From contig NZ_MACI01000057.1 in the NCBI RefSeq assembly GCF_001884105.1, forward strand, positions 62,001-126,000: a stretch of 64,000 nucleotides of DNA, written 5' to 3'. The notes below the pieces were generated by a model. It saw only the letters and a list, made by a program, of their open reading frames with translations. It was not told the origin of the DNA and made no database searches. Position numbers and translations under genes: made by a program. Source of the DNA: Bacillus luti (GTDB lineage Bacteria > Bacillota > Bacilli > Bacillales > Bacillaceae_G). Shown here piece after piece: positions 41,388 through 50,243 of the stretch. Within the stretch, counting starts at the first letter, position 1; each line of letters opens with the position of its first letter.

Positions 41388-43241
41388 TTGTTACTATATG
41401 AAAAAGTGCATGAAGAAATAGCGAGAAGAGCAACTGCACTTCAAACGATGCAACGGCAAGATGGTACGTGGCGATTTTGTTTTGAAGGAGCTCCGCTAAC
41501 AGATTGCCATATGATTTTTTTATTAAAATTATTAGGTAGAGATAAAGAGATAGAACCGTTTGTAAAAAGATTAGCATCACTTCAAACGAATGAAGGGACA
41601 TGGAAATTGTATGAAGATGAAGTGGGAGGTAATTTATCAGCTACAATTCAATCTTATGCTGCCTTACTTACTTCGAAAAAATATACAAAAGAAGATGCGA
41701 ATATGAAGCGAGCGGAAAATTTTATAAAGGAACGCGGAGGCGTGGCGCGTGCTCATTTTATGACGAAGTTTTTATTAGCGATTCATGGAGAATATGAATA
41801 TCCTTCACTCTTTCATTTACCAACACCAATCATGTTTCTACAGAATGATTCCCCCCTCAGTATATTTGAATTGAGTAGCTCAGCACGTATCCATTTAATT
41901 CCGATGATGCTGTGTTTAAATAAAAGATTTCGAGTAGGTAAAAAGTTATTGCCAAGTTTAAATCACATTGCGGGCGGGGGCGGAGAATGGTTTCGGGAGA
42001 ATCGGTCTCCGATGTTTCAAACGTTAGTAAGTGATGTAAAACAAATTATCTCGTATCCACTCTCGTTACATCATAAGGGATATGAGGAAGTCGAACGTTT
42101 TATGAAAGAACGTATTGATGAAAATGGAACGCTATATAGTTACGCAACTGCCTCGTTTTATATGATTTATGCTTTACTTGCGTTAGGGTATTCTCTTCAA
42201 TCATCAATGATTCAAAAGGCAATAGCCGGGATAACATCTTATATATGGAAGATGGAAAGGGGGAATCATTTGCAAAACTCTCCTTCAACAGTATGGGATA
42301 CGGCTTTAATCAGCTATGCGTTACAAGAGGCCCATTTTCCGAAAGATGACAAGATGATTCAACATGCAGCAACATATTTATTAAAAAAACAACATACACA
42401 AAAAGCTGATTGGAGCGTACATGCTCCGGCGCTTACTCCAGGTGGTTGGGGTTTTTCGGATGTGAATACGACAATTCCAGATGTTGATGATACAACAGCT
42501 GTGTTAAGAGCGTTGGCAAGAAGTAGAGGGAACGAAAAGGTAGATAATGCTTGGCCGAAAGGGATTAATTGGGTTAAAGGATTACAAAATAATGATGGTG
42601 GCTGGGGAGCTTTTGAAAAAGGTGTGACGAGCAATATATTAGCAAATTTACCAATCGAAAATGCAAGTGATATGATTACAGATCCTTCTACACCAGATAT
42701 TACAGGGAGGGTATTAGAGTTTTTCGGGACATATGCGCAAAATGAATTACCTGAGAAACAAAAACAAAGTGCGATAAATTGGTTAATGAATGTACAAGAG
42801 GAAAATGGATCATGGTATGGGAAATGGGGGATTTGTTATATATATGGTACGTGGGCTGTTATGACAGGTTTACGGTCACTCGGAATTCCATCTAGCAATC
42901 CATCAATGAAACGAGCAGCTTTATGGCTTGAACATATACAGCATGAAGATGGTGGTTGGGGAGAATCTTGCCACAGTAGTGTGGAGAAAAGGTTCGTTAC
43001 TTTACCGTTTAGTACACCCTCTCAAACGGCATGGGCGTTAGATGCTCTCATTTCTTATTATGATAAAGAAACACCAATTATTCGAAAAGGTATTTCATAT
43101 TTACTTGCGAATCCTTATGTGAATGAAAAATATCCTACTGGAACAGGTTTACCAGGTGGGTTTTATATTCGTTATCATAGCTATGCCCATATATATCCGT
43201 TACTTACTTTGGCACATTATATAAAAAAATATAGAAAATAA
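41388..43241 (+). CDS. sqhC: Squalene-hopene/sporulenol cyclase family terpene cyclase
   Basis: A 617-residue class II terpene cyclase. The catalytic acid motif DVDD is seen in TTIPDVDDTTAVLRAL. Several QW-type repeats are present (LQNNDGGWGAFE, VQEENGSWYGKWG, IQHEDGGWGESC), as is the C-terminal GTGLPGGFYIRYHSYAHIYP. The B. subtilis relative SqhC makes sporulenol from tetraprenyl curcumene; others make hopene from squalene, so the substrate is uncertain. TTG 41388 is chosen because GGATGGGTG precedes it and because homologues lack the extra 14 N-terminal residues. It should be a monotopic membrane enzyme. Confidence 0.92.
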   Translation: MLLYEKVHEEIARRATALQTMQRQDGTWRFCFEGAPLTDCHMIFLLKLLGRDKEIEPFVKRLASLQTNEGTWKLYEDEVGGNLSATIQSYAALLTSKKYTKEDANMKRAENFIKERGGVARAHFMTKFLLAIHGEYEYPSLFHLPTPIMFLQNDSPLSIFELSSSARIHLIPMMLCLNKRFRVGKKLLPSLNHIAGGGGEWFRENRSPMFQTLVSDVKQIISYPLSLHHKGYEEVERFMKERIDENGTLYSYATASFYMIYALLALGYSLQSSMIQKAIAGITSYIWKMERGNHLQNSPSTVWDTALISYALQEAHFPKDDKMIQHAATYLLKKQHTQKADWSVHAPALTPGGWGFSDVNTTIPDVDDTTAVLRALARSRGNEKVDNAWPKGINWVKGLQNNDGGWGAFEKGVTSNILANLPIENASDMITDPSTPDITGRVLEFFGTYAQNELPEKQKQSAINWLMNVQEENGSWYGKWGICYIYGTWAVMTGLRSLGIPSSNPSMKRAALWLEHIQHEDGGWGESCHSSVEKRFVTLPFSTPSQTAWALDALISYYDKETPIIRKGISYLLANPYVNEKYPTGTGLPGGFYIRYHSYAHIYPLLTLAHYIKKYRK

Positions 43242-43268
43242 ACCGAGAGATATCTCTCGGTTTATTTT
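43240..43268 (+). terminator. Rho-independent terminator
   Basis: AAACCGAGAGATATCTCTCGGTTT is an almost loop-free palindrome followed by a T-rich run. Confidence 0.85.
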
Positions 43269-43313
43269 GTTGGGTAGTAGGTCCCTGTTGAAAAGAATAA
43301 GGTTGTGCTTTCC

Positions 43314-43463
43314 TTATTTTTCTGTTGACTGGCGTTTTTGACGTGCATCAGCGGCATTTGCACGTGCGTTTGCTTCTAAGTCATTGTGGTCAGCAAGTTC
43401 ACGAGAGAACTCTACATCAATGCCATCAGTAGCTTTGTTTTGTTTGAAATTTTTTTTGTTCAT
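43314..43463 (-). CDS. YfhD-family small protein
   Basis: A 49-residue, very hydrophilic protein. It contains DGIDVEFSRELADHNDLEAN and ARANAADARQ, the pattern of the Bacillus YfhD family. The start at 43463 has GGAGATTG upstream; longer in-frame versions lack a site. There are no Cys residues and it is unlikely to be membrane-bound. The function of the family is unknown; it is found in spore formers. Confidence 0.8.
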   Translation of the reverse strand: MNKKNFKQNKATDGIDVEFSRELADHNDLEANARANAADARQKRQSTEK

Positions 43464-43595
43464 TCGACACAATCTCCTTGTGTTTATGCGACGTTGCAAA
43501 GTTAGTTTGACACAAATAGACTTTTTTATACAAAGAGGATTTGGAAAGCAACGAGCCGAAATATACAGTATAAGTAATAGAAATGGGGGATAGGG

Positions 43596-44336
43596 ATGGA
43601 GTTTCTAAATGGGAAAACAGCTGTTGTAACAGGAGCTGCACAGGGAATTGGAAAAGAGATTGCAAGGGTTTATGCAAAACTAGGGGCGAAAGTATTAATT
43701 AGTGATGTAAATGAAGAGAAGCTACAAAAAACGACACGTGAGTTATCGGATGAAGGATATGAAGTGAGCTTATATCGATGCGATGTGAGTAATCAAAATG
43801 AAGCGAAGTCGTTAATTGAATATGCGGTTCAAAAATTCGGTACATTACATATTTTGGTGAATAATGCTGGAATTACAAGAGATGCAATGTTACATAAAAT
43901 GGAGAAGTCTTCTTGGGAACAAGTACTGCAAGTAAACTTAACCGGTGTTTTTTATTGCATGCAACCAGCGCTTCTTTATATGAGACAGCAAGGGTATGGA
44001 AGGATTATTAATATTTCTTCTATTAGTAGAGATGGGAATATTGGACAAGCGAATTATGCGGCTACAAAGGCAGGAGTTGTAGGTTTAACGAAAACAGCGG
44101 CGAAAGAAGTTGGAAGTTTCGGTATTACTTGTAATGCAATTTGTCCAGGGTTTATGGATACAGATATGACAAAAACGATACCAGAAAAAGTGAAAGAAAA
44201 GATGGTTGGAGCGATTCCAGTTGGTAGAATTGGAACGCCAGAAGATATTGCGAACGCAGCGGCCTTTTTAGCGTCAGAATATGCATCCTATATTACAGGA
44301 GAAGTGTTGAATGTGAGCGGAGGGCTACAAGTTTAA
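43596..44336 (+). CDS. Short-chain dehydrogenase, FabG-like 3-oxoacyl-ACP reductase
   Basis: A 246-residue SDR. The cofactor loop is TGAAQGIGKEIA (12-23), NNAG is at about 87-90, and the catalytic Ser-Tyr-Lys occurs in INISSISRDGNIGQANYAATK. It ends GGLQV. Overall spacing matches FabG, which reduces 3-oxoacyl-ACP with NADPH, but it is not in a fatty acid operon, so it may serve another acyl or polyhydroxyalkanoate-type substrate. ATG follows GGGGGA. It is monocistronic. Confidence 0.85.
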   Translation: MEFLNGKTAVVTGAAQGIGKEIARVYAKLGAKVLISDVNEEKLQKTTRELSDEGYEVSLYRCDVSNQNEAKSLIEYAVQKFGTLHILVNNAGITRDAMLHKMEKSSWEQVLQVNLTGVFYCMQPALLYMRQQGYGRIINISSISRDGNIGQANYAATKAGVVGLTKTAAKEVGSFGITCNAICPGFMDTDMTKTIPEKVKEKMVGAIPVGRIGTPEDIANAAAFLASEYASYITGEVLNVSGGLQV

Positions 44337-44350
44337 AGGAATACATATTG

Positions 44351-44385
44351 AAAAGAACCTGACCGGATAGGTCAGGTTCTTTTTC
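44351..44385. terminator. Terminator between convergent genes
   Basis: AAAAGAACCTGACC and GGTCAGGTTCTTTT, 5-base loop, T run on the plus strand and A run for the minus strand. Confidence 0.92.
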
Positions 44386-44386
44386 G

Positions 44387-45871
44387 TTAATTTAAGTTTA
44401 ACCACACGCTCTTCACTTCTGTATAGTTATTTAATGCGTAAGAGCCCATTTCACGGCCAAGCCCAGATTGTTTAAATCCTCCAAATGGAGATGCTGCATC
44501 AAAGACGTTATAACAGTTTACCCATACTGTACCTGCGCGTACTTTACTTGCAACATAGTGTGCTGTTTTAACATTTTCTGTCCATACACCAGCTGCCAAG
44601 CCGAATTGTGATTTATTCGCACGTTCAATTACTTCATCAATATCGTTAAACGGTATTGCCGAAATAACTGGACCGAAGATTTCTTCTTTTGCGATCGTCA
44701 TTTCATCATTTACATCAGCGAATACTGTAGGGGAAACAAAGTAACCTTGATCGAATGGATTACTTCCTCCACAAAGTACTTCAGCACCTTCTTCAATTCC
44801 TTTTTCGATATAGCTCATTACACGTTTTTGTTGTTCTTCGGAAACGAGAGGCCCGATTGTTGTTTCAGGGTTAAGACCGACACCTTGATTTAGTTTTTTA
44901 GAATAGAGGACGAGATCAGCCATGACATTATCATACATTTTCTTCGGAACAAATAAGCGTGATCCAGCAGAACATACTTGTCCTTGGTTAAACATAACAC
45001 CAGAAAGTGCACCAGGAATCGCGCGAGATAAATCAGCATCTGGCAAAATGATATTTGGTGATTTACCGCCTAATTCAAGTGTAACGCGTTTTAATGATTC
45101 GGATGCTTGTCTCATAATTTGTTTACCAACTGGAGTAGAACCAGTAAATGCAATTTTATCAACGAGTGGATGATTAACGAGAGCTTGTCCAGCTGATTCA
45201 CCGAATCCAGGAACGATATTAATAACACCTTTCGGGAATCCAGCTTCTTCAATTAATTCAGCTAAGTATAGAGCGGAAAGTGGAGTCTGTTCTGCAGGTT
45301 TTAAAACGATTGTACATCCTGTAGCAAGTGCTGCTCCCATTTTCCACATTGCCATAAGAAGTGGGAAGTTCCAAGGAATAATTTGACCAACGACACCAAC
45401 AGCCTCATGGCGTGTATAGTTAAAATAATCACCGGAAACAGGAATTGTTTGACCAACGATTTTCGTAGCCCAGCCAGCATAATAGCGCATATGCTCTATT
45501 GCAAGTGGTATGTCTGCTGCCATTGTTTCACGGATTGGCTTTCCGTTATCTAATGTTTCGAGCTGTGCAAGCTCTTCTTTATGTTCTTCCATTAAATCAG
45601 CCAATTTGTACATAAGGCGGCTTCGCTCAGCTGTGCTCATGCGAGACCAAGGGCCTTCATCAAAAGCCATGCGAGCTGCAACTACAGCTTTATGAATATC
45701 TTCGCGACCAGCTTCAGAAACGACGGCAAGTGTTTCACCGGTTGCTGGGTTAGGTGTTTTAAACGTTCTACCGGAAGCGCTTTCGATGAAAGATCCATTC
45801 ACATATAACTTTTTCGTACCTTGAAGAAACTTTTCTACCTTTTCATGAAGATTTACAGCTAGTTGACTCAT
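44387..45871 (-). CDS. NAD(P)-dependent aldehyde dehydrogenase (DhaS-like)
   Basis: A 494-residue member of the ALDH family. It has the NAD-binding IIPWNFPLLMAMWKMG, general base Glu in LELGGKSPNI, catalytic Cys in FNQGQVCSAGSRLF, and the EEIFGPV motif near the C-terminus. Normal length. It resembles B. subtilis DhaS and betaine/retinal-type ALDHs, which oxidise aliphatic or aromatic aldehydes in the cytoplasm; the substrate is uncertain. GGGGG precedes the ATG (minus strand). It is monocistronic. Confidence 0.9.
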   Translation of the reverse strand: MSQLAVNLHEKVEKFLQGTKKLYVNGSFIESASGRTFKTPNPATGETLAVVSEAGREDIHKAVVAARMAFDEGPWSRMSTAERSRLMYKLADLMEEHKEELAQLETLDNGKPIRETMAADIPLAIEHMRYYAGWATKIVGQTIPVSGDYFNYTRHEAVGVVGQIIPWNFPLLMAMWKMGAALATGCTIVLKPAEQTPLSALYLAELIEEAGFPKGVINIVPGFGESAGQALVNHPLVDKIAFTGSTPVGKQIMRQASESLKRVTLELGGKSPNIILPDADLSRAIPGALSGVMFNQGQVCSAGSRLFVPKKMYDNVMADLVLYSKKLNQGVGLNPETTIGPLVSEEQQKRVMSYIEKGIEEGAEVLCGGSNPFDQGYFVSPTVFADVNDEMTIAKEEIFGPVISAIPFNDIDEVIERANKSQFGLAAGVWTENVKTAHYVASKVRAGTVWVNCYNVFDAASPFGGFKQSGLGREMGSYALNNYTEVKSVWLNLN

Positions 45872-46144
45872 TGTATAACCCCCTTGAAAATATAATGTAA
45901 ACGCAGTACGAGACGGCGTTTATTCCGAAATCAAGGATGTGGGAACTAGATGGAAAGCCTCTAATTAAAATCATAATTAACAAATGCTGAAAATTCAAAT
46001 TTCATTTGTGTTACAATTGTAAAAAATATGTAATGTAAGAGAGTCTTCTATGTGATGATAAAAAATCCTGCTTGTTTTTGCTTTCTAGTAGGAAAAACTA
46101 GAAGAACAATGGTACAATAATACATCGTGAGAGGAGGGAGAGAA
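45872..46144. other. Intergenic region between divergent aldehyde dehydrogenase and yhdT genes
   Basis: 273 bp of AT-rich DNA with no credible open frame. One small inverted repeat (TTCTAGT at 46083-46089, ACTAGAA at 46097-46103) lacks a T run. Promoters for both genes must lie here, but I cannot place them with confidence. Confidence 0.5.
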
Positions 46145-46423
46145 ATGAAGGATTATCATGATGATCCACGCTTTCGAATCGCCCATAGAGAAGCATTAAT
46201 TGGTCTTGGACTGGCTATTATTAATTTTATAATATGGTACGGATTTGCTTATGGGCTTGGCAGTAAAAACCCAAGTGATTATACATACGTATTCGGTTTT
46301 CCAGCATGGTTTTTTTATAGCTGTATTGTTGGATTTGTCGTTATGGTTATTTTGCTTAGTTTAGTTGTTCGTTTTGTATTTCAAGATATTTCACTCGATG
46401 AGGAAGAAAAAAGTGAGGAATAA
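46145..46423 (+). CDS. YhdT-like (DUF997) small membrane protein
   Basis: A 92-residue protein with a hydrophilic N-terminus (MKDYHDDPRFRIAHREA) and two hydrophobic helices (GLGLAIINFIIWYGFAYGLG and FYSCIVGFVVMVILLSLVV), ending acidic. This is the DUF997/YhdT pattern. YhdT genes commonly precede panF, as here (3 bp apart), so it is probably a subunit or helper of the symporter. ATG 46145 follows AGGAGGGAG. Confidence 0.85.
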   Translation: MKDYHDDPRFRIAHREALIGLGLAIINFIIWYGFAYGLGSKNPSDYTYVFGFPAWFFYSCIVGFVVMVILLSLVVRFVFQDISLDEEEKSEE

Positions 46424-46426
46424 TAG

Positions 46427-47860
46427 ATGAATTGGTATGTAATCATTCCAATGATAATTTCGTTTATCGTTGTATTTTTAATTGGTGTTTATGCTTCAAG
46501 GCGTGTACAAGCAACGGCACAAAATAAATTTTTGCAAGAATACTTTCTTGGTGGGCGTGAGCTTGGCGGTTTATTATTAGCAATGACAATGATTGCTACG
46601 TACGGTAGTGCAAGTAGCTTCATTGGTGGGCCTGGTATAGCATACAATATGGGGCTTGGATGGGTACTATTATCAGCGATTCAAGTTGTAACTGGATATA
46701 TCGTATTAACGGTTATCGGTAAAAAGTTCGCCATTATCGCTAGGAAGATGGAAGCAATTACTCTGATCGATTATTTAAAGGGAAGATATAATAATAAAGC
46801 AGTCGTGATCCTTTCTGCGTTATGTATTATTATCTTTTTATTCTCAGCAACAGTAGCCCAGTGGGTTGGCGGTGGAAGATTAATTGAGTCGCTAACGGGT
46901 TTATCTTATACAACAGCATTATTTTTATTTACTTTTTCTGTACTTGTGTACGTATTAATCGGTGGATTTCGTGCAGTCGCTTTATCAGATACGCTGTTAG
47001 GCATCATTATGCTAGTTGGAACGACAATCATTTTAATTGCTACTGTCATTGCTGGTGGTGGAATTGAGAAGATTATGCAAGAGCTTGTTCAAATTAATCC
47101 GAATTTAATTACACCGTTTGGAGCAGATGGTAGTTTAACGAAATCATATGTGACATCGTTTTGGATTTTAATTGGAATTGGCGTTGTTGGTTTACCGCAA
47201 ATTAGCGTGCGTGCAATGTCGTATAAAAATTCAAAAGCGATGCATCAAGCGCTTATAATTGGAACGATTGTTGTGGGTACAATTATGATTGGTATGCATT
47301 TAACGGGTGTATTTGCACGAGTAGTACTTCCGGGTATAACGGTACCGGATAAAGTTATGCCGCTACTCGCGATGGAAGTGTTACCACCTTGGTTAGCTGG
47401 AGTTTTCTTAGCTGCACCAATGGCAGCGATTATGTCTACAGTAAACTCGTTATTGTTACTTGTAAGTTCGTCGATTATTAAAGATATATACGTCAACTAC
47501 ATAAATAAAGATGCGGCAGACAGTACAATAAAAAAAGGAAGTCTGTGGATTACTGGTATCGTAGGGATGCTCGTTTATGCAGCAGCGATTAAGCCACCAG
47601 ATTTTTTAATATGGTTAAATTTATTTTCATTCGGTGGATTAGAAGCGGCTTTCATTTGGCCGATTGTGTTAGGGTTATATTGGAGAAAGGGGAATGCAAC
47701 TGGGGCACTCGCTTCCATTTTAGTTGGGGTAGGCTCATATATGTGTGTTCATCTTTTCTATCCAAATCCGTTCGGTATACATACAGTTGTTTTCCCAATC
47801 TGCTTTGCATTTATTGCTTACATCATTGGTAGCATGGTTACCATGAAGAAAAAAATCTAG
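46427..47860 (+). CDS. panF: Sodium/pantothenate-type symporter (SSF family)
   Basis: A 477-residue membrane protein with about 13 helices. Sodium-solute symporter features are EYFLGGRELGGLLLAMTMIA, TYGSASSFIGGPG and the mid-helix GVVGLPQISVRAMSYKNSKA. Pairing with a YhdT gene directly upstream (3 bp) supports PanF, the sodium-coupled pantothenate importer. Other SSF substrates cannot be ruled out. Confidence 0.85.
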   Translation: MNWYVIIPMIISFIVVFLIGVYASRRVQATAQNKFLQEYFLGGRELGGLLLAMTMIATYGSASSFIGGPGIAYNMGLGWVLLSAIQVVTGYIVLTVIGKKFAIIARKMEAITLIDYLKGRYNNKAVVILSALCIIIFLFSATVAQWVGGGRLIESLTGLSYTTALFLFTFSVLVYVLIGGFRAVALSDTLLGIIMLVGTTIILIATVIAGGGIEKIMQELVQINPNLITPFGADGSLTKSYVTSFWILIGIGVVGLPQISVRAMSYKNSKAMHQALIIGTIVVGTIMIGMHLTGVFARVVLPGITVPDKVMPLLAMEVLPPWLAGVFLAAPMAAIMSTVNSLLLLVSSSIIKDIYVNYINKDAADSTIKKGSLWITGIVGMLVYAAAIKPPDFLIWLNLFSFGGLEAAFIWPIVLGLYWRKGNATGALASILVGVGSYMCVHLFYPNPFGIHTVVFPICFAFIAYIIGSMVTMKKKI

Positions 47861-47871
47861 ATAAAATGGAG

Positions 47872-47900
47872 AACGCAGTCCGTATAGGGCTGCGTTTTTT
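47872..47900 (+). terminator. Terminator of the yhdT-panF operon
   Basis: AACGCAGTCC and GGGCTGCGTT (one G-U), 5-base loop, T6. Confidence 0.9.
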
Positions 47901-47982
47901 CGTATAAATTTGTTCTTTTTTATTCTGTATATGTATGGCTATTCATAAATTAATAACAATCGAGGGGATGGAGTTGAGGTCG

Positions 47983-48915
47983 ATGAAAAAAGTATTATTT
48001 TTAGGAGACCCAGGAATTGATGACTCTTTAGCCATCATGTATGGAATTATGCATCCTGATATTGATATTGTTGGTGTTGTAACGGGATATGGAAATGTAA
48101 CGCAAGAAAAAGCAACGAGCAACGCGGCGTATTTATTGAAAATGGCAGGGCGAGAAGATATACCTGTTATTAATGGTGCGAAAATCCCTTTATCTGGAGA
48201 TGTTACAACGTATTATCCAGAAATTCATGGGGCAGATGGATTAGGACCAATTAAACCTCCAAAAACTTTTTCACCGAACATAAAACCTTTTTGTGCTTTT
48301 TTTGATATTCTTGAAAAGTATAAGGGAGAGTTAATCATTGTTGATGCCGGCAGGTCAACGACGCTTGCGACAGCTTTTATTTTAGAAAAACCGATGATGA
48401 AGTATGTGAAAGAATATTATATAATGGGCGGTGCTTTTTTAATGCCTGGCAATGTGACACCAGTCGCAGAGGCGAATTTTCATGGTGATCCGATTGCGTC
48501 ACAATTAGTTATGCAAAATGCTAAGAATGTGACATTAGTGCCACTTAACGTTACATCTGAAGCAATTATTACGCCAGAAATGGTGAAATATATTACGAAA
48601 CACTCTAAAACGAGTTTTAATAAGTTAATCGAGCCGATATTTACGTATTATTATAAAGCGTATAAAAAGTTAAACCCGAAAATAACAGGTAGTCCAGTAC
48701 ATGACGTTGTTACAATGATGGTTGCGGCGAATCCGTCTCTATTAGATTATGTATATCGTCGTGTCGACGTAGATACAGTTGGCATTGCAAAAGGAGAAAG
48801 TATTGCAGATTTCCGTCCTCAACCTGACTCAAAAGCCTTGAAAAATTGGGTGCGAATTGGTTGGTCATTACATTATAAACAATTCCTTGAGGATTTTGTG
48901 AAAATCATGACGTAG
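47983..48915 (+). CDS. Inosine/uridine-preferring nucleoside hydrolase family protein
   Basis: A 310-residue IUNH-fold protein that should split ribonucleosides into base and ribose. The calcium and catalytic aspartates are in LGDPGIDDSLA, matching D10, D14 and D15 of known enzymes, though the first Asp of the usual DxDPG is Leu. The C-terminal His-Asp is in SPVHDVVTM. A central NVTPVAEANFHGDPIAS is typical. ATG 47983 gives the usual length with a GGAGTTGAGG site; upstream in-frame starts add residues without a better site. It is monocistronic. Confidence 0.87.
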   Translation: MKKVLFLGDPGIDDSLAIMYGIMHPDIDIVGVVTGYGNVTQEKATSNAAYLLKMAGREDIPVINGAKIPLSGDVTTYYPEIHGADGLGPIKPPKTFSPNIKPFCAFFDILEKYKGELIIVDAGRSTTLATAFILEKPMMKYVKEYYIMGGAFLMPGNVTPVAEANFHGDPIASQLVMQNAKNVTLVPLNVTSEAIITPEMVKYITKHSKTSFNKLIEPIFTYYYKAYKKLNPKITGSPVHDVVTMMVAANPSLLDYVYRRVDVDTVGIAKGESIADFRPQPDSKALKNWVRIGWSLHYKQFLEDFVKIMT

Positions 48916-48937
48916 ACATAATAGGAGCATACAAGTT

Positions 48938-48987
48938 AAAATAATGGAGATGGTTATTCAAATAACCATCTCCATTATTTTGTTTTT
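48938..48987 (+). terminator. Very strong terminator (21-bp perfect stem)
   Basis: Arms of 21 bp (48938-48958 with 48961-48981) are perfectly complementary around a 2-base centre, followed by more T. This is the longest perfect stem in the window. Confidence 0.93.
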
Positions 48988-49032
48988 TAAAGATAAATAG
49001 AGAAGAGTGACACAATAGGAGAGGAATTTTAC

Positions 49033-50142
49033 TTGAAAAAAACTATAGTATGCGCAGTGATTGTGGGTATTTTCGTTTTGCTAATATCGGGTAATTTTTT
49101 AGTGAAAACAGTTTGGAGTTCAAATAATGATGATGCACAGTATATAGCATCTTTTATTGAAGAACATAAAGATGAAAAAAATAGCGCGCTTTTAGTAAAG
49201 AGAAATGATAAAGTTGTTTATTCGGTAAATCCAAATATTGTATTGCCAGTTGCTAGTACGATGAAGTTAATAGTGGCGCTTGAATATACGAAACAAGTTA
49301 CAGAAGGGAAAATTGACCCGTCTAGTTTCGTTTCTATTAATGATGTGAATCGGTATTATGTACCGAATACAGATGGTGGTGCGCAAGATAGATGGCAACG
49401 GTATTTGGAGAAAACAGGCAAGATAACTGAAGGAGCGGTTTCTTTAGAAGAAGTGGCAAAAGGAATGGTTAAGTTTAGTTCGAATGCAAATGCTGAATAT
49501 TTAATGGAAGTACTAGGATTAGATAACATTAATCGAAATTTAAAAAGTTTATCGCTTCCTGCACATCAACCACTATTTCCGATTGTTTCATCTTTATACA
49601 TCCCTGGATATTTGCATAAAGAACTACATGTTCCGAAATATAAAATAGAGAAAAAATTAAAAGAAATGTCTCAAGAGCAATATCGTGAGTATGCGATGAT
49701 TATTCATGAACGCTTAAAACAGAAAGGACCATTATTGCAGAAGGAAATTCCTCTTTATTTGGAGGAACGTTACGACAAAATTTGGTCAGATAGATTGCCG
49801 GCTGCTTCTGCAAACGATTATATGGTACTGCTTCAAAAGGCAAATCATAAAGGTGGCCTGACAGAAGCAGAAGAAAAAGTATGGGCGAATATCGTTGAGA
49901 CAGATATGAGTGCTAAGAAATATCGTAAAACATTTAGACATGCAGGGCAAAAAAATGGCTATACGCCATGGACAGTTACAAAAGCAGTTTATGCGATGGA
50001 TAAACGCGGGAACTGTACAGAAATAGTGTTCTTAGCAAATGATTTAAATGAGGACGACAGTGCAGAAATACGGAAACATTTAGCAAACTTACATTTCCAA
50101 GTGTTGCAAAGTGATAAGTATGATGCGACTTTTATTAAGTAA
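49033..50142 (+). CDS. Beta-lactamase-fold serine hydrolase, secreted or membrane-anchored
   Basis: A 369-residue protein. An uncleaved or signal-type N-terminal helix (TIVCAVIVGIFVLLISGNFL) is followed by a class A beta-lactamase/PBP-like domain. It has the SxxK motif S75-T-M-K78, an SxN-type motif S149-S-N151 and a late K-N-G segment in the KTG position. A lid insertion lies between. The Glu166 omega-loop of true class A enzymes is not evident, so a peptidase or esterase role is as likely as beta-lactam hydrolysis. The TTG start follows TAGGAGAGG. Confidence 0.8.
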   Translation: MKKTIVCAVIVGIFVLLISGNFLVKTVWSSNNDDAQYIASFIEEHKDEKNSALLVKRNDKVVYSVNPNIVLPVASTMKLIVALEYTKQVTEGKIDPSSFVSINDVNRYYVPNTDGGAQDRWQRYLEKTGKITEGAVSLEEVAKGMVKFSSNANAEYLMEVLGLDNINRNLKSLSLPAHQPLFPIVSSLYIPGYLHKELHVPKYKIEKKLKEMSQEQYREYAMIIHERLKQKGPLLQKEIPLYLEERYDKIWSDRLPAASANDYMVLLQKANHKGGLTEAEEKVWANIVETDMSAKKYRKTFRHAGQKNGYTPWTVTKAVYAMDKRGNCTEIVFLANDLNEDDSAEIRKHLANLHFQVLQSDKYDATFIK

Positions 50143-50173
50143 ACTCGGTGCTTAAAGCGCCGAGTTTATTTTT
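50141..50173 (+). terminator. Rho-independent terminator
   Basis: AAACTCGG-T-GC and GC-G-CCGAGTTT arms, then a T-rich run. Confidence 0.88.
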
Positions 50174-50243
50174 ATGTACAAGCACTTTTTCGCCATCTCT
50201 GGGTATGATGGGTAGTAATACTTAGGTGAGAGGGGAAAAGGTG

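Noticed and set aside
43314-43499. Longer 61-residue version of the YfhD-family protein
   Set aside because: The extra 12 residues have no site upstream, while the inner ATG has GGAG at proper distance.
45880-45915. Possible catabolite-responsive element near TGTAAACGCAGTAC
   Set aside because: Only the left half fits the cre consensus; the right half fails at several fixed positions.
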